DNA of 33,596 nucleotides from JBLNBU01 sp050260215 (GTDB taxonomy: Bacteria > Pseudomonadota > Alphaproteobacteria > Rhodospirillales > Magnetospirillaceae): assembly GCA_050260215.1 (NCBI GenBank), contig JBLNBU010000205.1:1-33596 (forward strand), written 5' to 3'. Position 1 is the first letter of the stretch; every line of letters begins with the position of its first letter. Below, one piece after another: positions 1-7,964 of the stretch. The notes under the pieces were generated by a model, which had not been told where the DNA came from, ran no database searches, and saw only the letters and a program-made list of their open reading frames with translations. Position numbers and translations under genes: made by a program.

Positions 1-1027
1 GGCGGCTGAGGCGGGCGGCGTCGTGCAGCACTTCCTCGACCTGCTCGAATTCGGCGATGGTCTGCGACAGCGGCGGCAGCTCCTCGCCCCGTCCCATGGC
101 CGCGGCGCCGGCGGTCAGGCGCCGCGCGGCGGCATCCAGGCGCACCCCCAGGCCGACGGCGAACGACAGGGTGACCAGGATGGTCGCCGCCCCGGCCGCC
201 GCCAGCAGCGCCAGGGTGCCGTTCAGCGGCGCGAACAGCACCGGCTCGGGCGTGCCGATCACCACCGTCCACGGCGTGCCGGGCACCTTGGCGAAGAACG
301 TGTACAGATCCTCGCCCTCGTGGGAGCGATGGCGCAGCGTCCCCTCCTGCTCGGCGCCCTTGGCCACGGCGATCAGTTCGGGCACGGCCAGTTGGCCGAT
401 GAAGCGCTCGGGGTTGAGCGTACGGGCGATGAAGCGGCCATCGCCGTCGATGATGGCCGCCTTCCAGTCGGGCTTGAGCGGCGTGCGCGCCAGCACCGTG
501 CCGATGGTGGCGACATCGGTCGAGGTGCCCAGCACCCGGGGCCCGAAGCGGGTCGCCACCGGCACGTCAATGGTGACCAGCGGCCGTCCGCTGATGGCGC
601 CGACGATGACGTTGGAGACGCTGGGCCTGTCGGTCTCGAGCGCCCTGGTGTACGACACCGGGTCGGCCCGCCGCGGCAGCACGGAGCCCAGCGGCCGTCG
701 CGTGTTGAACAGCTGCTGGCCGTCGACCGTGGCCAGTCCGATGTGCTGGCCGATGTCGGCCGACAGCAGGACGGCATAGCGATAGGCCTCGCCCAGGTCC
801 TGGCGGGCCAGGGATTGCGAGCGCGCCAGGGTCTTCATGGCGGCCATCACCAGGTGGACGTGCTCGGAAACGTCGGTGGCGATGCGCCCGACCGTGGCGC
901 GTGCTTCGTTCTCGACCGTCTGGCGCATCTCGGCCGCCAGCCACCGGCTGACGCCGATGCCGAACAGCAGGCCGGGAAGCACCACCCCGGCAATGAGGAT
1001 GGCCAAATAGACCTTCAGAGACCGCAT
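1..1027 (-). CDS. Membrane sensor protein with Cache domain and HAMP linker (3' end cut off by the window)
   Basis: An open minus-strand frame begins at the ATG at 1027 and runs without a stop past base 1, giving 342 visible residues. Residues about 5-27 form a transmembrane helix, residues about 35-265 look like a periplasmic double-Cache ligand-binding region, residues about 270-295 form a second helix, and a HAMP-like segment follows (LDAAARRLTAG, then AEFEQVEEVL near residues 325-334). The output domain lies outside the window, so histidine kinase, diguanylate cyclase and other outputs all remain possible. It starts 58 bases after the stop of the histidine kinase at 1086-3311 on the same strand and may be cotranscribed with it. 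The sensing topology is fairly sure; ligand and output are unknown. Confidence 0.8.
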   Translation of the reverse strand, partial: MRSLKVYLAILIAGVVLPGLLFGIGVSRWLAAEMRQTVENEARATVGRIATDVSEHVHLVMAAMKTLARSQSLARQDLGEAYRYAVLLSADIGQHIGLATVDGQQLFNTRRPLGSVLPRRADPVSYTRALETDRPSVSNVIVGAISGRPLVTIDVPVATRFGPRVLGTSTDVATIGTVLARTPLKPDWKAAIIDGDGRFIARTLNPERFIGQLAVPELIAVAKGAEQEGTLRHRSHEGEDLYTFFAKVPGTPWTVVIGTPEPVLFAPLNGTLALLAAAGAATILVTLSFAVGLGVRLDAAARRLTAGAAAMGRGEELPPLSQTIAEFEQVEEVLHDAARLSR

Positions 1028-1085
1028 GGGTCGACTGTGCAGCAAACCCACGCATTCCGAAAGCGCTATGGCCCCATACGGGCGG

Positions 1086-3311
1086 CTAGTCGGCCTTTGG
1101 CAGGGTGAAGAAAAAGGTCGTGCCCTGGCCGGGAACCGACTCCAGCCAGATGCGCCCGCCGTGGCGCTCGACGATCTTCTTGCACACCGCCAGGCCGATA
1201 CCGGTGCCGTCGTATTTCTCGCGGGTGTGCAGGCGCTGGAAGATGCCGAAGATGCGGTCGTGGTATTGGGTATCGATGCCGATGCCGTTGTCGGCGATGG
1301 TGAACAGCCAGAACCCTTCCAGCGGCTTCCAGGCAATCAAGACCTCGGGCGGACGGTCAGGGGCGCGGTACTTGACCGCATTGCCGATGATGTTCTGGAA
1401 CAGCCGGATCACCTGGCTGCGGTCGGCGACGACCACAGGGCTGGCGTCGCCGTTCTCGACCCCGACCTGGGCACCGCATTCGTCGATGGCGACCGACAGG
1501 TGCAGCATGGCGGTGGCCAGCACCTCCTCCACGGGGGTGGGGACCATGGGCTCGCCGCGGCGCTCGATGCGCGAGTATTCCAGCAGGTCGAGGACCAGGC
1601 CGTCCATCCGCCGGGCCCCGTCACGGGCGAATGCCAGGAATTCCTTGGCGTCGTTGTCCAGGCTGTCGCCGTAGCGCCGCTCGATCAGCGACAGGTAGCT
1701 GGTGACCATGCGCAAGGGTTCGCGCAAATCGTGGCTGGCCACATAGGCGAACTGCTCGAGTTCGGCATTCGAGCGCTCGATCTCGGTGATGTAGCGCTTG
1801 ATGCGGGTCTCGGCCTCGTAGCGCTCGGAAACGTCGCGCGAATAGACCGCCACCTGGTCGATCACCCCGTCCTGGTTGGGCACCGGATAGATGGAATTGT
1901 CGAGATAGAGCCCGCCGCGGCGGTCGACGATGTTGCCCGCCCGTCCGGTCTCGACCACCCGGGCCACCGCCGCCTTGCGCGCCTCGGCGACGTCGGGTGG
2001 GAAGAAGTCCCACAGGCAGCGGCCGATCACCCCCTCGGGCGTGGTGCCGAAGCGGTCGGCGAACACACTGTTGACTGCAAGCAAGGTACCGTCCAGCCGG
2101 AACAGCATGGTGGCGTCGGACGATGCGTTGATCAGCGACTGGGTCAGCATGGCCTGGGCGCGCAGCGCCTTCTCGGCCGCGCGGCGATCCTCGACGCTGC
2201 GGAACACCCCCTCGATGCCGACGATGTCGCCCTTGTCGTCCCAGCGGAAGTGACTGCTGGCCGCCACCCAAATCGTCCCGTGCTCGCGGTGGCGGGCCGG
2301 CAACTCGAAGTCGACGACGCCGGTTCCGGACTGGGTCATGGTCTCCATCATGCGCTGGTAGCCGGCGGGATCGAACAGGATCCCGGCGATATGGGCGCCC
2401 ACCACCTCTTCCTGGATGAAGCCGGTGACCCACTCGACCGAGCGCGAGACCATGATCACCTGGCCGTCGGAACCGGTGCGGAAGAACACGTCGAGCATGT
2501 TGTCGAGGATCGCCCGCAGGTCCGCTTCCGAGCGGCGCAGCGCCTCCTCCATCCGCCGGCGCTCGTCGACTTCGACCGACAGCAGGTTGCGCGAGACCAT
2601 GGTCTGGCACAGCGACGAGGCCATCTGGTTGAAGGCGGCCTTGACGTCGCCGATCTCGTCGGCGGCCGGGCGGAGGAAACGGAAACTTTCGTCGCCGGCG
2701 GCAAAGGCGCGGATGCCCTCGCGAGTCTGCATCAGCGGGCCGATCACCCGAACCGCGCCCGCCAATCCGAAAACCAGCAGGAAGCCGGCCATCAGCCCGT
2801 TGACCACCATGTTGATGCTGCGCAGCCGTTGCCAGCCGGCCAGCATGCGCTCGTGGTTGCCGGCCGACAGGTTGTCGGCCTCGCCGGCCATGGCGTCGAC
2901 CAGGGTGCGCAGGCGCACCGCCAGCGGCGCCGCCCGGTAGGTCCACGGTTCCTCCCAGCGCGCGGTGGGGCCGACCCGGCTCAGGTCGACCAGGCGGTCG
3001 AACTGCTCGCCGGCCTTGGCATGGTAGGACGCCAGCACCGCCAGCGTCCCGGTATCATCGGTCTGCAGCAACAGGGCCAGCGAATGGTGACGGTTGCGCC
3101 ACTGGCCGACCGCACGCTCGCCGTAGTCGGACAGGACGTCATGGGTCAGGGTGTTGAGTTGGTAGATGCCGGTGGACAGCGCCTCGATGCGGGCATTGTC
3201 CTCAAGGGTGCGCTGCTGGCTCTCGAACGCCTCCCAGGCCAGACCCTCCAGGCCCGCCACCGCGAGGACGGTGACGATGGCGCCGGCAATGTAGAGGGTT
3301 CTGATCCGCAT
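1086..3311 (-). CDS. PAS-domain transmembrane sensor histidine kinase
   Basis: This 741-residue protein should autophosphorylate on His in response to a signal and pass the phosphate to a response regulator not seen here. An N-terminal helix (5-26) and a second helix (about 168-190) bracket a 140-residue, mostly helical periplasmic region. HAMP (about 190-240) and two PAS domains (about 262-378 and 388-500) follow. The HisKA motif ASHDLREPL places the phospho-accepting His at 527. The ATPase domain shows the N box (N644), DNGIGI (674-679) and GTGIGLA (702-708). The ATG at 3311 was chosen because the hydrophobic segment starts directly after it. The frame stays open upstream, but that part overlaps the binding-protein gene, which ends 18 bases before this start (stop at 3329). 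The close spacing suggests coexpression with that protein. There is no receiver domain, so it is not a hybrid kinase. Confidence 0.93.
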   Translation of the reverse strand: MRIRTLYIAGAIVTVLAVAGLEGLAWEAFESQQRTLEDNARIEALSTGIYQLNTLTHDVLSDYGERAVGQWRNRHHSLALLLQTDDTGTLAVLASYHAKAGEQFDRLVDLSRVGPTARWEEPWTYRAAPLAVRLRTLVDAMAGEADNLSAGNHERMLAGWQRLRSINMVVNGLMAGFLLVFGLAGAVRVIGPLMQTREGIRAFAAGDESFRFLRPAADEIGDVKAAFNQMASSLCQTMVSRNLLSVEVDERRRMEEALRRSEADLRAILDNMLDVFFRTGSDGQVIMVSRSVEWVTGFIQEEVVGAHIAGILFDPAGYQRMMETMTQSGTGVVDFELPARHREHGTIWVAASSHFRWDDKGDIVGIEGVFRSVEDRRAAEKALRAQAMLTQSLINASSDATMLFRLDGTLLAVNSVFADRFGTTPEGVIGRCLWDFFPPDVAEARKAAVARVVETGRAGNIVDRRGGLYLDNSIYPVPNQDGVIDQVAVYSRDVSERYEAETRIKRYITEIERSNAELEQFAYVASHDLREPLRMVTSYLSLIERRYGDSLDNDAKEFLAFARDGARRMDGLVLDLLEYSRIERRGEPMVPTPVEEVLATAMLHLSVAIDECGAQVGVENGDASPVVVADRSQVIRLFQNIIGNAVKYRAPDRPPEVLIAWKPLEGFWLFTIADNGIGIDTQYHDRIFGIFQRLHTREKYDGTGIGLAVCKKIVERHGGRIWLESVPGQGTTFFFTLPKAD

Positions 3312-3328
3312 TAAAGGCCGTCCACAGT

Positions 3329-4300
3329 TCAGCGATAGACCGTCACCGCCTTGGCGTTGATCTTCTCGAGCGGGCGCAGGGAAAGGAAGTCGAGGAAATT
3401 GGGCGACACCGCCGGATCGACCAGCTTCTCGCGCTTGGCCCAGGCCGCCTGGGCCTCGAGCGTGGTCAGCAACCACTGGTCCAGGCGTACGTTGAAGTTG
3501 AGATCGCGCCAGATGGCCTGGACCACGGCCGGGTCCTGCTTCAGGGCCGCGGCGACGGTGGCGCGGGCCTGGTCGGGCTTGGCCTCGATGAACTCGACGG
3601 CGCGGGCCAGGGCGCGCACCACCGCCTCGGCGGCGGCCGGGTTGCCTTCGATGAAGGCCCGGGTGGCGATGGCGTTGAAGGTCTCGATGTAGGCGCGGTC
3701 ATGCGGCAGCGCCACCACCCGGTCGCCGAAGCGCCGGGTCAGGGCGTAACCGTGGGGCTCCCACACCGCCACCGCGTCCAACTCCCCCGACTCCAGGCCG
3801 GCCCCGGCGTTCTCGGGGTCGATGCCGACGATGGTCACCGCCGAGCCGGGGATGCCCGCCAGTTGCAGGGTCTGGCTGAGGAAGAAGTGCGCCGCGGCGT
3901 TGCGGATGGTGCCGACGCGCTTGCCGCGCAGGTCGTCGACCGAGGCGATGCGACTGTCGCGAAGCACCAGGATCTTGTCGTCGTTGTCGCTGCTGACGAA
4001 GGTGCACAGCACGGCGAAGTCCGAGCGGGCGAAGGCGTTGAACATCACCACCGCCTCGGACGAAGTGGCGATGTCCGCCTCGCCGGCCAGCACCGCCTTC
4101 AGCGTGCGATGGCCGCCCTGCATGTAGGTGGGAATGGGATTGAGGCCGTACTGCCGGAAATAGCCGTTCTCGACGGCAATGATGACCGGCGCCGACAGCG
4201 GCGTGGCCGAGATGGCCAGGCGCAGGTCGGCGGCGGCCGCCGAAGCTGCCGCAAGAATGAAGGCGCAAACGATCAGCCACCCTCCGCGACGACTGCCCAT
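3329..4300 (-). CDS. NMT1/SsuA-like periplasmic substrate-binding protein without a transporter
   Basis: The 323-residue product has a signal peptide (residues 1 to about 24, ending ASAAAA) followed by a type II periplasmic binding fold of the NMT1/SsuA/TauA class. Family features include the opening LRLAISATPLSAPVIIAVENGYF, here split as LRLAISATPL and VIIAVENGYF, then GLNPIP, the LKAVLAGEADIATSSE stretch, DDLRGKRVGT and GELDAVAVWEP. The family binds sulfonates, nitrate, bicarbonate, thiamine precursors or aromatic acids; the ligand here cannot be told. No permease or ATPase gene is adjacent. The next gene downstream is a membrane histidine kinase, so I infer a sensing rather than import role. 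The ATG at 4300 is preceded by a purine-rich AGGGGG. Upstream in-frame starts would add an unlikely sequence before the signal peptide. Confidence 0.88.
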   Translation of the reverse strand: MGSRRGGWLIVCAFILAAASAAAADLRLAISATPLSAPVIIAVENGYFRQYGLNPIPTYMQGGHRTLKAVLAGEADIATSSEAVVMFNAFARSDFAVLCTFVSSDNDDKILVLRDSRIASVDDLRGKRVGTIRNAAAHFFLSQTLQLAGIPGSAVTIVGIDPENAGAGLESGELDAVAVWEPHGYALTRRFGDRVVALPHDRAYIETFNAIATRAFIEGNPAAAEAVVRALARAVEFIEAKPDQARATVAAALKQDPAVVQAIWRDLNFNVRLDQWLLTTLEAQAAWAKREKLVDPAVSPNFLDFLSLRPLEKINAKAVTVYR

Positions 4301-4368
4301 GTCGTGGCCCCCTGCCGTCCGGGGATGCGGAACCCCTGCCCCGCATCCGACTTTAGTATTGATGGTAT

Positions 4369-4388
4369 CCCCCTCTCCGGGGAGGGGG
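4369..4388. repeat. GC-rich hairpin between the MCP gene and the binding-protein gene
   Basis: The stretch is a nearly perfect 10-bp stem (C-run CCCCCTCTCC against GGGGAGGGGG, one G-T wobble) in the 157-base gap between the two minus-strand genes. It may end or attenuate transcription from the MCP gene, but no T-run follows on either strand. It resembles the CCCTC/GAGGG hairpins found at 13788, 13895 and 15554, so a dispersed repeat family is an alternative reading. Confidence 0.55.
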
Positions 4389-4457
4389 CAACCATACAAC
4401 CGGCGCGAATTGTAGCACCAAATGGCGGGGGCGTGGACGGACGATGGGTGTCGGGCT

Positions 4458-6143
4458 TTAAGCGGCGCGGTTGCCGGCCTCGCGGACGGAGCGCAGGAAG
4501 CGGTCGACCTGGGCGTGCAGCGCGCGCGCCTGGTTCGACAGTTCACCTGCGGCGCCCAGCACCTCGGTGGCGGTCATGCCGGCGTTGCGGGCGGCCTGGT
4601 TGACCTCGACGATGCTGGACGACACCTCCTGGGTGCCGAGGGCGGCCTGTTCGATGTTGCGGGCGATCTCGGTTGTGGCGGCCGACTGTTCCTGCACCGC
4701 GGCGGCCACCGCCGACGAGGTATGGTCGATGTCGTTGATGGTGTTGGCGATCAGCCCGATGGCGTCGGCGGCCTCGCGCGCCGACTGCTGGACGGCGGCA
4801 ATCTGGGCGGTGATCTCCTCGGTGGCCTTGGCAGTCTGGTTGGCCAGGCTTTTGACCTCGTTGGCGACGACCGCGAATCCCTTGCCCGCCTCGCCGGCCC
4901 GCGCCGCCTCGATGGTGGCGTTCAAGGCCAAAAGGTTGGTCTGGGCGGCGATGTCGTTGATCAGGCCGACGATTTCGCCGATGCGGCCGGCCTGGCCGTT
5001 GAGGTCGGCGACGATGCGGCCCGAACGCTCGGCCTCGGAGACGGCGGTGCGGGCAATCGTCGACGACTGGTCGACCTGGCGGGCGATCTCCTCTTCCGAG
5101 GCGGTCAGCTCCTGGGTGGCGGCGGCCACGGTCTGGACGTTGGCGGCAGCCTGCTCGGCGGCGGACGCCACCGTGGTCGACTGGCGGCTGGTCTGCTCGG
5201 CCATGGCGCTCATGGACTGGCTGGTCGACTGCATCTGGGTGGCGGCGGCGCTGACCGAGCGGATGATGCCGGCGACCTCGCCCTCGAACTCGGCGGCCAA
5301 GCGCTCGATCTCGCGCTGGCGGGCGATTTCGGCCTCCTGCTCGCGCATCTTCTCGGCGGCGGCCACCTTGGAGTCTTCCACGTGGCGGCGGAACACCAGC
5401 AGCCCGCGGGCCAGGGCGCCGATCTCGTCCTTGCGCTCGGTGTGGCGGATGTCGACGCCGTCACGGTCCTGGGTCAGCGCCTCGAGCGCCCCGGTGACGT
5501 CGCCCAGCGGCCGGGCGATGGTCCGCCCGATGACGGTGGCGACGACGAACATGATCGCCAGCACCACGGCGGCACCCAGCGAGAACAGCCAGGCGCTGCG
5601 GGCGAACGCCTCGTCGACGTCGTCGATGTAGATGCCGCTGCCGACCACCCAGCCCCAGGGCGCGAAGCCCTGCACGAAGCTGATCTTCTTGCCCAGCTCC
5701 TCGGAGTTGGGCTTGTTCCAGACATAGTTGACGAAGCCCGATCCCTTGTTGGCCACGGTCTCGTTGAAGCCGCGGAACAGGGGATAGCCGGCCTTGTCCT
5801 TGGTGTCGGCATAGGCGTTGCCGATCATCTTGGTGATTGGGTGGGCCAGCATGACGCTGTCGGCCAGGCGATGGGCCCAGACATAATCGCCCTTCTCGTA
5901 GCGCATGGCGCCGATGGCGGCGGCGGCGGCGGCCTGGGCCTCCTCGCGGGTCATGCGCCCGGCCTTCTCGGCCTCGTGGTACTGGGCGACCACGCCCAGC
6001 GCCACCTCGACGATGTGGCGGGTGGCGATCTGGCGGTCTTCCATCAGGGTGGTGCGGAACTGCTGCAGGCTGGTGGCGATGATGGCCACCATGCCCACCA
6101 GCGACGTCGCGGCAATCAGCCACAGCCGCCCGGATATCTTCAT
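4458..6143 (-). CDS. Methyl-accepting chemotaxis protein with single Cache sensor
   Basis: This 561-residue transducer would relay a periplasmic signal to CheA/CheW. A first membrane helix (7-27) is followed by a periplasmic sCache-type domain (about 30-180, with the KGDYVWAH and WGWVVGSGIYIDD signatures), a second helix (185-206), HAMP (about 206-260) and a long cytoplasmic coiled coil. The highly conserved signalling tip is at 397-430 (DIAAQTNLLALNATIEAARA then GKGFAVVANEV). No C-terminal CheR-binding pentapeptide is present. No che genes are in view. The ATG at 6143 has a GGAGACG-type ribosome binding site. A sigma70-like promoter sits at 6182-6211. Family assignment is secure; the ligand is unknown, though sCache domains often bind small organic acids. 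Confidence 0.96.
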   Translation of the reverse strand: MKISGRLWLIAATSLVGMVAIIATSLQQFRTTLMEDRQIATRHIVEVALGVVAQYHEAEKAGRMTREEAQAAAAAAIGAMRYEKGDYVWAHRLADSVMLAHPITKMIGNAYADTKDKAGYPLFRGFNETVANKGSGFVNYVWNKPNSEELGKKISFVQGFAPWGWVVGSGIYIDDVDEAFARSAWLFSLGAAVVLAIMFVVATVIGRTIARPLGDVTGALEALTQDRDGVDIRHTERKDEIGALARGLLVFRRHVEDSKVAAAEKMREQEAEIARQREIERLAAEFEGEVAGIIRSVSAAATQMQSTSQSMSAMAEQTSRQSTTVASAAEQAAANVQTVAAATQELTASEEEIARQVDQSSTIARTAVSEAERSGRIVADLNGQAGRIGEIVGLINDIAAQTNLLALNATIEAARAGEAGKGFAVVANEVKSLANQTAKATEEITAQIAAVQQSAREAADAIGLIANTINDIDHTSSAVAAAVQEQSAATTEIARNIEQAALGTQEVSSSIVEVNQAARNAGMTATEVLGAAGELSNQARALHAQVDRFLRSVREAGNRAA

Positions 6144-6181
6144 CGCCCGTCTCCGCCAAAAGGATTACTCATTAGGCATTG

Positions 6182-6211
6182 CTTATAGATCAGGTCGAGT
6201 CCTGAGTTCAA
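6182..6211 (-). promoter_or_regulatory. Candidate promoter of the MCP gene with an inverted repeat in the spacer
   Basis: Read on the minus strand, TTGAAC (6206-6211) and TATAAG (6182-6187) are separated by 18 bases. Transcription would start near 6175, leaving a leader of about 30 bases with the ribosome binding site. The spacer holds a small dyad, TCAGG-N6-CCTGA (about 6190-6205), placed where a regulator could block polymerase. This is a sequence match only. Confidence 0.5.
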
Positions 6212-6234
6212 TACGAAAGCAATATGGCGCCCCA

Positions 6235-6264
6235 TTCAAAAGCATGAGGATTTCTGCGTATAGT
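6235..6264 (+). promoter_or_regulatory. Candidate promoter giving a leaderless mRNA
   Basis: TTCAAA (6235-6240) and TATAGT (6259-6264) are spaced by 18 bases. The -10 element ends six bases before the ATG at 6271, so the expected transcription start falls on or next to the A of that ATG. No Shine-Dalgarno sequence is present upstream, which fits leaderless translation. Confidence 0.45.
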
Positions 6265-6270
6265 GGGGCC

Positions 6271-6780
6271 ATGAACATTTTCGCCGTTTCTGCCGATCCG
6301 GCCGACTGTGCCCGGGCCCTGGACGACCGCCGCCTGATCAAGATGGTGCTGGAAACCGCCCAACTGCTGAGCGCCGCCGTCCGCGCCCGGCCCGACCTGC
6401 AGCCCGGTGCCGATCCGGCCCTGTTCTACCGGGCGACCCACCTGAACCACCCGGTCGCCCTTTGGGTACGCCAACAGCCGGCGAATTTCGCCTGGACGAA
6501 GCGGCTGCTGGACGAACTGCTGGACGAGTATTCCCATCGGTACGGGCGGGTTCACGCCTGTGCCCGCATCGCCGCCGCCCTGGGCGAGACCGGCAGCCAC
6601 GCGCCGCCCGTCGACTGGTGCAACTGCACCCCATTCCCCGAGCTGCCGACCTTCGACGCCTACCGCGCCACCCTGGCGGCCAAGTGGGCCGCCGATTCCC
6701 GTCCTCCCAGCTGGCGAGACCGGGGGCCGCCGGCGTGGTTCGGAGGGCGGACTCCCGAACATCCAATACCTATGGTATAG
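6271..6780 (+). CDS. Conserved protein of unknown function, phage-type small family
   Basis: The 169-residue product has no signal peptide or membrane helix. Its order of motifs (MNIF at the start, RRLIKMVLETAQLLS near 20-34, NHPVALWVRQ near 59-68, ANFAWTKRLLDELL, EYSHRYGRVH near 86-95, and a PxFxxY...SWRDRGPPAWF ending) matches my memory of a conserved family common in tailed-phage genomes and sporadic in bacteria. Its biochemical function is not known to me. Many family members have CDKH where this one has DDRR; if that segment binds metal elsewhere, it may not here. The invariant His/Asn/Trp residues suggest an enzyme, but that is inference. The frame is open far upstream, overlapping the MCP promoter; the ATG at 6271 is chosen from the family start and the promoter position. 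Confidence 0.75.
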   Translation: MNIFAVSADPADCARALDDRRLIKMVLETAQLLSAAVRARPDLQPGADPALFYRATHLNHPVALWVRQQPANFAWTKRLLDELLDEYSHRYGRVHACARIAAALGETGSHAPPVDWCNCTPFPELPTFDAYRATLAAKWAADSRPPSWRDRGPPAWFGGRTPEHPIPMV

Positions 6781-6781
6781 T
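6776..6781 (+). promoter_or_regulatory. Possible -10 element for the hemerythrin gene
   Basis: A TATAGT hexamer, identical to the -10 at 6259-6264, overlaps the stop codon of the preceding gene and lies about 40 bases before the hemerythrin start. No convincing -35 is seen, so readthrough from the upstream gene is equally possible. Confidence 0.3.
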
Positions 6782-6820
6782 ACCTTCCGACGACATGGAC
6801 CCGGGAAGGGGGGCGCGCCG

Positions 6821-7216
6821 ATGGGACGAGCGCTGCAATGGGACGACAGGTACAGCTGCGGCCATCCGGTCCTGGACCGGCAGCACCGCTACCTGATCGA
6901 CACCGCCAACGAGATCCGCCGCGAATTCGGCAATTCCAATGCGGTGGCCCTGCACTGCTGGATCCGCCGGCTGCTGGACTACACCGAATACCACTTCATC
7001 TCGGAAGAGGCGGTAATGGCCCGGCGTAATTCTCCCGACGCCGCCGAACATGCCGCCGAACACGTCGTCATCCGCACCTACCTCGAGGAGCTGTGGGCGA
7101 TCCGCGACCAGATGACGCCGGAAGAGCTGTTCGAAACCGTGGCCGAGTGGGTGGTCAACCACGTCCTGGTCACCGACCAGTGCATGGGCCCGACGGGCCG
7201 CCCACCCGCTCAGTGA
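6821..7216 (+). CDS. Bacteriohemerythrin (single-domain O2-binding di-iron protein)
   Basis: This 131-residue cytoplasmic protein should fold as a four-helix bundle binding O2 reversibly at a di-iron site. All seven ligands can be placed: H22 (DRQH), H58 and E62 (HFISE), H77 and H81 (HAAEH), H114 and D119 (HVLVTD). W7, Y11 and G14 of the N-terminal signature are also present. It carries no fused receptor or kinase domain, so a role in O2 delivery, storage or sensing by a partner is inferred; such proteins abound in microaerobic spirilla. The ATG at 6821 has an AAGGGGG ribosome binding site eight bases upstream. Its last codons overlap by 7 bases the stop of the convergent cytochrome c gene, itself a redox protein. 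Confidence 0.93.
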   Translation: MGRALQWDDRYSCGHPVLDRQHRYLIDTANEIRREFGNSNAVALHCWIRRLLDYTEYHFISEEAVMARRNSPDAAEHAAEHVVIRTYLEELWAIRDQMTPEELFETVAEWVVNHVLVTDQCMGPTGRPPAQ

Positions 7217-7950
7217 TGGTGCTTCATGTGGCTTGAATGGTCCATGGCGGGCATGGGCGGCAGCGCCGCCTGTGCCCCCAGGCCGTTGGCCGCCTGCATG
7301 GCGCGGATATAGGCCAGGACCTCCTTGTCCTGGCCGGCGCCCAGGCCCTCGGGCTTGGGCATGTCGCCCAGCTTCCACATATGGCTCTTGGTGCCCTTGG
7401 CCATGGCCGACAGCATGACGTCGTCGGTGTGGCCGGCGGCGGCGGTGTAGTAGGGATGCAGCAGGGGCGGCGCCTTGTCCGAGCCGCGCAGCGCCGCGCC
7501 GTGGCAGGTGGCGCACACCTTGTCGAACGCCTGCTTGCCGCTTTCAGCCGGCCCGGCCAGGGCCGGCGTCGCCACCGCCTCCTGGGTGAAGCGGGCGGCA
7601 AGTTGCTTACCTGCCACGGTAAGGGCCAGGGCCGCCTCCAGCTTGTCGGCGCTGCCCACATGGGCCTCGGCGACCAGGGCGTCGCCCTCGCTGCGGAGGG
7701 TGGCGGGCATGGCATGACCGTGCATGGCCAGCGTCGCCGTTCCGGCGGCCTTGACCGGCCGGTCCGAGCGGTCGCGCACCCAGGCGCGGACCAGCCCCTC
7801 GCGCACGGCGAACTCGACCCGGTAGCCTTCGGGCGTCTCAACCAGCTGACCGCCGTACCAGGCGGCGGCGGGCGCGCCGCCATGGGCCAGGGCGGCCGAG
7901 CCGGCGGCCAGCGCCCAGGCCGCGACCAGCGCGGCAAGCGTCTTGTTCAT
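7210..7950 (-). CDS. Secreted cytochrome c with a His/Met-rich C-terminal tail
   Basis: The 246-residue product has a signal peptide (1-22, ending SAALA), a beta-rich N-terminal domain of about 100 residues, and a class I cytochrome c domain with CATCH (C146, C149, H150) and probable axial Met197 in GDMPKPEG. The last 14 residues (MPAMDHSSHMKHHH) resemble soft-metal, especially Cu, binding sequences. The N-terminal region (WYGGQLVETPEGYRVEFAVR onward) may be a CopC/FixH-like beta sandwich, but that is weak. It starts 14 bases after the HlyD gene stop, so it is probably the third gene of the secretion operon. The ATG at 7950 was chosen over one 18 bases upstream because the signal peptide and a G-rich ribosome binding site fit it. 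Electron donor and acceptor are unknown. Confidence 0.87.
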   Translation of the reverse strand: MNKTLAALVAAWALAAGSAALAHGGAPAAAWYGGQLVETPEGYRVEFAVREGLVRAWVRDRSDRPVKAAGTATLAMHGHAMPATLRSEGDALVAEAHVGSADKLEAALALTVAGKQLAARFTQEAVATPALAGPAESGKQAFDKVCATCHGAALRGSDKAPPLLHPYYTAAAGHTDDVMLSAMAKGTKSHMWKLGDMPKPEGLGAGQDKEVLAYIRAMQAANGLGAQAALPPMPAMDHSSHMKHHH

Positions 7951-7964
7951 CGGAAGTCCCCCCA

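Noticed and set aside
1026..3314. A 762-residue open frame opposite the histidine kinase, and many similar long antisense frames (for example at 7986-10013, 13860-15713 and 18969-21230)
   Set aside because: High GC at third codon positions keeps antisense frames open. These translations lack domains, have biased composition (Gln/His/Arg/Gly-rich) and lie opposite clear genes.
4369..4388. Classic Rho-independent terminator
   Set aside because: The stem is strong but no T-run follows on either strand, so only a general hairpin or repeat is claimed.
6271..6780. Prophage remnant
   Set aside because: Only this one phage-type gene is present; no integrase, structural genes or attachment sites flank it.
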